Source: Kalaharituber pfeilii
Taxonomy: Eukaryota; Ascomycota; Pezizomycetes; Pezizales; Pezizaceae
NCBI GenBank assembly: GCA_015179045.1
Contig: WHUZ01000024.1
Location: forward strand, 682,001-746,000
DNA: 64,000 bases
Direction of reading: 5' to 3'
The first letter of the stretch is position 1, and every line of letters starts with the position of its first letter. This document shows, in pieces, positions 56,380 to 64,000 of this stretch. The position numbers and the translations under genes were made by a program. Below the pieces are notes generated by a model that was not told the DNA's origin, searched no databases, and saw only the letters and a program-made list of their open reading frames with translations.

Positions 56380-59300
56380 TAGTGCGTGACTCAATGAGGT
56401 TATCCATTTCTCAGAACACTTGTGGCCTAACAAGCACTACGGATGCTGTATTACCCACGAGTCATTTATCACCAGTGCTCAATAATATATATGAAACTGG
56501 GCTGTTGTAACTTGATGCCGTGTGTGAGCCGCAAGAAGGTCTAATTGACTTCAATTTCATGTTCAGGTTTGTTCTCATTAAATTAATCTTTTGCACTGCT
56601 AGCAAGATGAAATATGACGAAAGCTCCAGGTTCCCGTTGAAAAGAACGGCGGGCAGATCATGTTTCCAGTTTCAATACACTTTACAGTACCTCCAGTAAC
56701 TTTGTGACACACTGCACTTTCGTAGGCATGTAGCTCTCTCAGATTTACTATGACTCCTTGTTGCATGACTTTAGGCCTCCATCATCATGAAAAGTCGTGG
56801 GCGGCCTCCTTCTTCCTCTAGGCTCTACTGAGTTACTTCGGAATTTGAGCAGGCTCATAACCCCCCAGACCGGTAGCGGATTGAACCTTCTTAGAGCTAG
56901 AAAGCAGATACAAGAGGCCCTTTTGCAGGATTTATCTGAGGTTTATGTATATGAACATCATTATCCACTGGCACTGACCGGCGTTTGCGGCCTGAAGTGG
57001 CTTTCCAAATATGGGAGCAGTATACATAAATTGTGAGGTCTCTCTTCAGTGTCCCGTGGTATCACTCTTCGTCGATGCTAAGTTCAATATCGTGACTGAA
57101 CAAGCACCACGAAAACTACACAGAGCGGTCATAATGCCGAAGACCGAGCCGCTGACTGTAGCTTCCTTCCATGGACAACATCCCACTTTCCGTGAGGAAA
57201 GTATTGTTGACCGGTGGTGATAGAGGGAGCTACTAACCATATTTACCATCTCAAGCCGTTGTTCTGGCGCTTTCTCATTCAAATTTGCTTTTCGCTCTGT
57301 ATCCTTTGGGCGTGTTGTGCGTATGTTTCTCTAGCCTTGTATAACACCCCTATTGGTGGCAACCTGTCTCACGTACGTACACAAGCGCTTAGTAGTAGGA
57401 ATGCTTACGAGTACGGCGACACCATCAGCGAATCTCCATGATACTGTGCGGCAATGCACTTTTAACTAAGTCTGTAGTAGAATATTTGCAATATTGATCA
57501 TAGTTTCTACTCAGAATACCACGTTGATGAGGTGCATGGATCCCTAAGATCAGGCCAGAGTACACAAGGAATAATTATGGGGAAGTATCATTGACAATCT
57601 CAGCTCCGCTACAAGTACGAGGCAATAATCTAGCGGGTAATTGCATACATTCACGAGCACCGCTGACTCCACAAAAGCGTAATACCTGCACTTATTGCCG
57701 GATTAGGTGTTCACAAAACTTAGCATGGAGGCCTGTGATGCTCGGAGGGAAGTTAGACATGCATACGCGCCTGTGCGAGAAAACTGCACTCAACGCACTT
57801 TTGAAATTGGTGTAGCCGGTTTGAGGGTGCATGATGTATACGAAAGTGGTTTCTCTCTTTTCGGTACATAAACTTGTTAATTTGAAAGGATGACTGGGTA
57901 AGTTTTGGAGAATGATTGACGTAAAAGTTGAAATATCTATGACAAAGCTACAGTTGAGGGCGAGGACTTGGCGAGAGGTTAAAGAAACAATCTTGCTGTT
58001 CAAAAAGAGATGTTCACTAGTTGTGTACATATTTGCCTCGTAGCATTCAGGGAGAGTGTGAAATCAAAGTTAAGGTGTATAATGGCCTTCCGCCAGTGCC
58101 TATGCATCTGGTGTTAACAAAATTCTGTGGACAGTAAAAACGTTCACCTTAAGCTGCTAATGCGCTTTCTAGGTGAATGTGTGCCCCACAAACATTTTCT
58201 GAGCGTTTGAAGCTGTTTCAGGGCGCAGTAACAGAATGCAAGGACTTGTTGTGAAGTAGCACCTTCTCCAGAAGTTCTCTCCACATTATTATCATCGCTC
58301 AGCCAAGCAGTTGCGGTCAAATGTACCACGTAAATAGCTTTTAAGCATGGCGAACAACTATTGCGATCGTATAATTCAGCGCTGAAGTAACAAATTATCT
58401 ACAATGAGAGCAGTATAAGTTTGGTTTGATAGTGAAAGGTACTACTAAGCCGTAGCTAGTTTATCCCCATGTGGGTGCACCATATGATTTAAGAGTTGCA
58501 CCAAGCAAGCGAACTCAAAGCATTGCATAGACAACATCTGCAAAGCCACGGAATGTGAATTTCATCCTAGCTAAGGGCTATCGCTCCATGCTAAGACGTT
58601 GCAAAGGTGTTGATACGCCCATTGTTAGTACAATATATAACAGCGTCCCGTTATTCCAGAGCGGCGAGTTTTCTGATACTAGTCCCGTTCCTAGCTACTT
58701 TTTGAAAGATCACGTTGCATGTTGACAGGCAAACCACCTCAATATCCAACCACTGAGTATGATTATCTGAGACCAAAGCAGCGGTTGAACCTATATACCC
58801 TCCATTTTAATACAAGGGCCTACATCGACTACGGAAGAGATACCGTGCTTGAATTATGGCAATAGATGACCCCCATATCAGATATTACCAAAGACCCTTG
58901 TTTAACTGGTGCATGTGGGCATTGTACCTCCAGGGTTGAAACTTCTTTGCTAATCAGTCTTTAAGTAGGCATTTCTAGGTCCTAGAGTGATACGAACGCA
59001 CTTTCGCTACTTGGTGCTTCCAACTTTAGTATATGCGTTCTTCAGATCTCCCCAATAAGTTGACGCGTTCCATTAAGACTATACCATTAAGATTAGACGT
59101 GAATGGATTTATAATTTCAACCAAATCGTAAAAAAAAATAAGGGATCCCTCCAGTAGTAACCCCAGGATCGACAGCTTTTGACTCTTCTGATACAGACCG
59201 GCCTCTCTAGAATACCACCCCGTCGTTCATTGGGGGAAATGCTAGCTTCTGCGAGTTTACAAGCGAACCGGCGAGCTAAAGTTTCCAAACATGGAAATTG

Positions 59301-60015
59301 ATACAGTCGATGAACAAAGTGTGGAAATGCGTTTTTAGAGAGATTTTTTAACTTACCGGTGGCTGATCATGAGCAGCTAGATAGGGCGTTTTCCGTAGCG
59401 TTTGAGCCACTCCTTCTCTGTAGCGCAAGCGATAGGAAAGTCATCGCAGATTTTGGGAAGCGAGGGCTAGTAAACTAGATCAAAATGGTACACATGTATG
59501 CTTCGCCTAGGAAGGTTTATTGGCTTGCTGGCACCGGCATATGATTCTGGGTACGGTCCGCCAAGCAATGGGGAGCGCTATGCTGAATGAACCATCCCGG
59601 ACCTTCAATACTAGCCAGATTCGTGGATCCTGCCATCTGGCATGGTTTTATACGTTGCCCCCTTCAGGAACGTTAGCCGTCCTCACCAAAGCCCAACAGG
59701 GCTGCATGCTAGTACTGAAGACGAAAGAAAGAACAGATGGGAAAGGAAGATTCTAGCAGCTTAACTTCGCTATCACACGTAAAAGAGGCTCCGAATGAAC
59801 AGGAGGGTCCTGCTGTTATCTTCCCAAGAGTCGCTTCAGCCACTCACATGGTGTAACTGTCCGATCCCTTACCCTCAACAGTGTTCTGCCGGTACCTAGG
59901 AATTGGCAACTCCGTTTCATTACCGACCTCAATTGTCTTGAACGCGGAGGGCGAAGGATGGAAAGCAACCTACATCGATAGGTGTAGACTAGAGGGAAAT
60001 GCCGAAGCAGCGTAC
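56380..60015. other. gene-free DNA
   Basis: About 3.6 kb with no supported frame, RNA gene or repeat. Confidence 0.45.
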
Positions 60016-60190
60016 TCTTTTTATTTTTATTTTTATTTTTTTTCTAATTATATCACGTAACCCGTTTTTTTTTTTTTTTTTTTTTTTATTTCATTACTCG
60101 CATGCCGTAACCCGTTTACCGCTACCTGCTGACAGGGTCCCTGCACCGAAATCCTTATGGACCGGAGGCAGACGCCTGTGCAAATACATA
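60016..60190 (-). mobile_element. family B LINE 3' fragment, split by a smaller insertion
   Basis: TTTTTA units, then ATATCACGTAACCCG; after the insertion, TTTACCGCTACCTGCTGACA, GGGTCCCTG and CCGGAGGCAGACGCC complete the family B terminus. Confidence 0.7.
60068..60105 (-). mobile_element. family A LINE terminus, 18 nt plus T-run
   Basis: About 20 T and ATTTCATTACTCGCATGC inserted in a family B tail. CGTAACCCGTTT at 60056-60067 and 60106-60117 is a perfect 12-bp duplication. Confidence 0.88.
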
Positions 60191-60236
60191 TAACAACACC
60201 CCCTATACAACAAAAACAAAAACAAAAAGCCGTAAG

Positions 60237-61585
60237 TTTTTTTTTTTTTTTTTTTTTTTAATTATCAGTGATCGCGTGCCGCCCTATGGGCTATGGCAAT
60301 TTAGTTACATAGGAGATGAAATATGAGAAAGTAACTTAGGAGATAAAATATGAGAAAGTAAAGGAGGTACACATAGTGAGCGGCACGAGCTCAAACGAGC
60401 CAAGATCATGCTAGTGTTTTTCTTGCCAGCTCGCTAAAATGCTTAGCCAGTGCAAGGTTTCATAAACTGTAAATACCTAATATAGTCATAATTAGAGACT
60501 TCGAGCTCATTCTGACTTACCAGCAACTTCGAAATGCTCAATTTAGCTGATAGTAGTGAGAAAGATGAAAATTTAGCTTAGTTTAGTTTAGTTTGTCAAT
60601 ATTATATATATAATCAATCTAGGCTCGAGCTAGCTCGTGCCGCTCACTACCGTACACAAGAGTATGAGTCGTCTCAATTCCCCGTCTATTGTTCGGCCCA
60701 GTCCATTAGTGCCCCGAGTGCGTCGTCGCCCCTTTCGGTGGCTTGAGCAGCGCGTTTCTGCCTCCGGGCCATTTCGTCTTCCAAACCCTGCATCTGTCTA
60801 GTACGTGAGCTGTGGTCTCCTCGTCCTCCCCGCACCACCTGCACTCCGGGCCGTATGTCTTCCCCAAGCCGTATTGCCACTGTCGTAATCCCTTGCCCCC
60901 TAATTGCCGGCTAGTGTTGACACCATATGGCCTAAGCTTTGTAGCGGTCTGTAGCCCATGCCCAACCTGTTTCTCTCCTCCGCTCTCCAGGCTCTGGCGT
61001 ATTGTCGCATGCCGGCCTCCGTGACAATCTCGTCTTGGTGTTATAGGAAGGCGCCTCTCCCCTTGCGGCTCTCCCTTCCCAGGCTTCTCTCACCATTTGG
61101 GCTGCTCCTTCGTGCTTGGGTTTGCCTTCGGCGTGTCGTCTGAGTTTCGAGATTGCTGTCTTGGAGTCCGATATTATCTGAATCTCCCCTTCGTGCGACT
61201 TCAGTGCCTGTCCTATGGCTATCAGCTCCACGTCGTTGACTGTCGCCCGTGTGCCTAGGTACGTGGCGGTTCTGGCTCCCCGTGTGTATGTGCCGGCTCC
61301 CGTTTTCCTTTCGATTTGGCTGCTGTCTGTGTATACGCTTCCCCATCCCTCGTCTTCCGCGTCAGCGATGGCTCTTTCCCATTCCTCTTTTTCAGAGTCG
61401 GGTGGGAGGGTTGGTTCTTCGGCTAGGGTAGTGGATCCCGATTCCCTAGGGTGCCTCTTAGGTATATGTGGTCCTCCTCCTCGTCTTTTATCTGTTCCTG
61501 TTCGAATCTTAGTGTCCTAGCTCCGACCCTTGTGCGTTCGCTTTCGATGAAGGCTTGTACCGATTCCAGGTTCGTGGAGGCTAGA
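60237..61585 (-). pseudogene. LINE 3' part on minus: linker, RNase H, zinc knuckle, family A tail
   Basis: The tail at 60237-60290 (T-run, TAATTATCAGTGATCGCGTG, CCGCCCTATGGGCTATGGC) is split from the body by an inverted-repeat element at 60374-60650. The body reads, on minus, LASTNLESVQAFIESERT (61.56 kb), RNase H with DVELIAIGQALKS and IISDSKTAISKL (about 61.2 kb) and a knuckle region with VWKTKWPGG-like sequence (about 60.8 kb). Several frame changes are present. It meets a plus-strand LINE head to head at about 61585. Confidence 0.78.
60374..60650. mobile_element. hAT-like non-autonomous inverted-repeat element, 277 bp
   Basis: The left end TAGTGAGCGGCACGAGCT is repeated inverted at the right end (AGCTCGTGCCGCTCACTA plus C). 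GGTACACA (60366-60373) and CGTACACA (60651-60658) form an 8-bp duplication with one difference. AGCTCG-rich subterminal motifs and the 8-bp target fit a hAT miniature element. No coding capacity. Confidence 0.78.
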
Positions 61586-61589
61586 GGGT

Positions 61590-63088
61590 GTGACATGGAT
61601 AGCGGGAGCGGACCACGCAATGGTGGTGGGTACATTGGACATCGCACAGGGCACAAGGTTCAAAACGATAAAGACGACAGATTGGGAGAGGTGGGAGGAG
61701 TTCGTGGAGAAGTGGGGAGACAAACCATTGAGGGAGGGAGTCGACCCTTATGAAATACTGAGGAAACTGTGCGAGACCTTTACGAAGGAGGCCAGAATTT
61801 CAGACAGGTCCAAGCAGTGGTTCGACAAGGAGGTGAGGGAAGCTCGAAAGATGACGCGGTATATCCTTCGTAAGAAGAACGGATTCGACTTCGAGACAAG
61901 AACCAAAGCACGTCGGCTGTTGAGAGAAATTATTAGGGAGAAGAAGAAGAAACACTGGGAGGAGTTCTTGGAGGAGGACAGGATCACGTCCCCATGGGAT
62001 GTGTTCAGACTAGCTCGGGACCCGTTTCGTGAGAAGGACTTGATGGGGATAGAGGATTCCGATCAAGAGATAGCAGACACCCTGATAGAAAGACACTTCA
62101 TAACGGAGGAGACCGAGCAGGAGGAGCGACGACAGCCGAGTGGAGTTCTGTTGGACAAGGAGAAGGCGAGGAAGGCAATAGACTGGGCCTTAATGAGGAC
62201 GAAGTCGAGGTCGGCGCCAGGACCGGATGGAGTACAGTATGGGCTATTGAAGCTATTGCGGGGAACGACCTTGTACGAGGCAGTGAGAGAGAAGATAGTG
62301 GAATATATTAACGGGGATTACGAGTTGGAGAGGGGGTTTGATGTGGTGATGATAAGAAAGAAAGGGAGACCGAGAGAGATGCCGGCGAGTTGGAGACCCA
62401 TAACTCTGCTAAACACGGTGGCAAAGCTGGGACAGAAGGTGGTGGCGGACGTAATCCAGAGGCAGGACAGTTTGTTTCACGAGACACAGCTAGGAGGTAG
62501 ACCGAGAAGAGGAGCTGAAGATTTACAGAGGCAGACGCTGAAGGAGGTGGATAGGAGGCTAGGGGAAGGAGAGTGGGTGGCGATAGTGGGGGACGACATT
62601 AGATCGGCGTTCAATCATGTGAGAAGAAGGAGGGTGGTGGAGCGATTGGGGAGAGTCAACAAAGATGTGGCGGCGTTTGTAGATTCCTTTCTAAGACCAA
62701 CGAGGTGCAACATGATATGGGATGGGAAGAAGCGAGCAGAGTTCACAATGACGGATGGTGCCCCCCAAGGGTCACCGCTGTCACCGGTTCTGTTCCTGAT
62801 GGGGATTGCACCCGTGGCGGACAAGACGGCGGGGAGAGAGTTTACGAGGTCATATGTAGATGACTTCCACAGCGTCGTGTCCGACAAGAGCATGAGCCAG
62901 TTGAGGAAGAAGGTCAGGGCACATAGGCTGGCATTAGAGAGAGATGCCAAGGAGGAGGGTTTCAAGATTGACCCGGACAAAGCCGAAATCCTAGTAGTGG
63001 GGGTACGGGGCCCGACTTATCGGCTGGTAGGATTGAAGGTGGATTGGGAATTGAAGTTCAATGAGCACCATGCACACAGATTGAGCCT
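61590..63088 (+). CDS. LINE reverse transcriptase, open but split by an insertion
   Basis: 500 codons without a stop up to the insertion. RT motifs: SAPGPDGVQYGLLKLL (about residues 211-226), ASWRPITLLNTVAKLGQ (about 263-279), motif A IVGDDIRSAFNHV (about 330-342), motif B DGAPQGSPLSPVLFL (about 390-404), motif C RSYVDDFHSVV (about 422-432) with both Asp, and the thumb YRLVGLKVDWELKFN. The N-terminal part is the endonuclease end and a basic linker (RRLLREIIREKKKKHWEEF). There is no true start codon of its own because of 5' truncation. The 61-bp insertion at 63089 adds a stop (YRHSP then TAG). Confidence 0.85.
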
Positions 63089-63149
63089 ATATCGCCATAG
63101 CCCATAGGGCGGCATGCGATTAATGAAAGAAAAAAAAAAAAAAAAAAAA
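63089..63149 (+). mobile_element. family A LINE tail-only insertion inside RT, 61 bp
   Basis: ATATCGCC ATA GCCC ATA GGGC GGC AT GCGAT, TAATGAAAG and an A-run, between perfect 12-bp duplications CAGATTGAGCCT (63077-63088 and 63150-63161). With the duplicated target it adds 73 bp, which shifts the frame and brings in a stop. The exact duplication indicates a recent event. Confidence 0.95.
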
Positions 63150-64000
63150 CAGATTGAGCCTGGGAAAGGCGGCATGGGCTACAGCCGCACGCCTTACCAG
63201 GATGGCGCCGGCGAAACGGAGAAAGATATACACCAGCATCGCATGGAATATCGCAACTTGGGGGGCATGGGCGTGGCACGATTACGCACACGGAGCTCCA
63301 AGGGAAATCAAGCTGAGGGAGCTGGAGAAATGGCAATACGTGGTAGCGCGAGGAGTTACGCATGCACCGTGGGGAACAAGACGGGATGTGGTGGAGGGCT
63401 TGGCCAATCTAGAGTCCGTAGAGACCTTCGTGAGATGGGAGTCTACCAGGGTGGAGGCGAGGGCACTGAGATTTGAAGGAGAGAGACTGAGGGAGAGGGA
63501 AGAGGGGGCAGTATACCTGAGGGCCGGGCTCATTGAAACACGGCGGGGAGTTACCACTGGCGATTATACCGACTCTACAAAAGGACGCGGAGCGGGAGGA
63601 GTGGGAGAGACACATCGACAATGTTAAGGACGAAGGGTGGACACCGGTGTACACTGACGGGAGCATGAGGAGGGATACAGCGGGGGCGGGTTTGTTCAGG
63701 GAGGGCCGAGCGACGTCGGTATACTTGGGAGAAAACGCCACGGTGAACGATGCGGAGTTGATGGCAATCAGCGAGGCGATGGAGAGGGTGGAAGGGGAGC
63801 TGCTCATAGTGACAGACTCGAGACACGCGATCAGAAGAATGACCGACGCTTCGATGGGGGAGCCCACCCATGACGGGGCTACGAACCGGCTCAGGAAGGT
63901 GTGGGAGAGGAGAGTTGAGCGAGGGGATCGGGACTTAGCGGTGCTGTGGGTCAAGGCTCATAGAGGCATTGCTGGCAACGAGGCAGCGGATGAGGCGGCG
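63150..64000 (+). pseudogene. continuation of LINE ORF2: linker and RNase H, one frameshift, partial
   Basis: Resumes as LSLGKAAWATAARLTRM, with TSIAWNIATWGAWAWHD and GTRRDVVEGLANLESVETF. Near 63526 a frameshift occurs (YLRAGLIE instead of YLRGSL). In the corrected frame RNase H has YTDGSM, DAELMAIS, IVTDSRHAI and WVKAHRGIAGNEAADEAA, with all four acidic residues. It runs off the window. Confidence 0.82.

Larger units (their letters stand above)
61586..64000 (+). mobile_element. LINE, 5'-truncated, continues past the window edge
   Basis: It starts in the last part of the endonuclease (TWIAGADHAMVVGT) directly against the minus-strand LINE, and contains complete RT, linker and most of RNase H. 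It is G-rich on plus like the 38.3-kb copy. The window ends inside RNase H. Confidence 0.85.

Noticed and set aside
60237..61585. Twin-priming inversion as cause of the head-to-head LINEs
   Set aside because: The minus part has its own complete 3' tail and contains RNase H, so it is a separate element and not the inverted 5' part of the plus LINE.
1..64000. tRNA and rRNA genes
   Set aside because: A search by eye for B-box-like GGTTCGANTCC and rRNA-like blocks found none; the closest match at 22680 is part of an inverted-repeat element.

Overview
The window looks like nuclear DNA of a filamentous ascomycete, probably a repeat-rich Pezizomycete of the truffle type. The reasons are a 7-TM protein of the fungal SAT4/PTH11-like rhodopsin-domain family (known only from Pezizomycotina), small spliceosomal introns with GTATGT/GTGAGT donors and TACTAAC or CTAAC-like branch sites, and many Tad-like (I-group) LINEs with endonuclease, reverse transcriptase (RT), RNase H and a C-terminal zinc knuckle. 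The genus is an inference; I see no tRNA, rRNA, CRISPR array or bacterial feature.

Only two host genes can be supported. At 17.5-18.8 kb a three-exon gene on + encodes a 395-residue seven-helix membrane protein. At 53.1-54.9 kb a multi-exon gene on + encodes a nuclear protein with an N-terminal polyglutamine tract and two Myb/SANT repeats.

Regions: 1-17 kb is gene-free DNA with a handful of short LINE tails. 17.5-19.6 kb is the rhodopsin-like gene. 19.6-40.7 kb is a dense nested mass of LINEs on both strands, with a TA-flanked inverted-repeat element and a broken LTR-like repeat. 40.7-53 kb is gene-free except for very short LINE insertions. 53-55 kb is the Myb gene. 55-60 kb is gene-free. 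60-64 kb holds two head-to-head LINEs; the one on + has the longest intact RT frame in the window and runs off the right edge.

The most interesting signal is the LINE insertion record. Three 3'-terminal families (A, B, C) recur. Family A ends in a hairpin whose stems covary between copies, followed by GTAATGATAT and an A-run. Many insertions consist of almost nothing but this terminus: 11 to about 45 nt of element plus a homopolymer, flanked by 9-15 bp target-site duplications (TSDs). One such 61-bp insertion splits the RT frame at 63.1 kb. An element at 23.5-24.8 kb carries only ORF1 between a 5' leader and the family C tail, with a TSD, comparable in design to a half-LINE. Nesting lets the order of insertion events be read.
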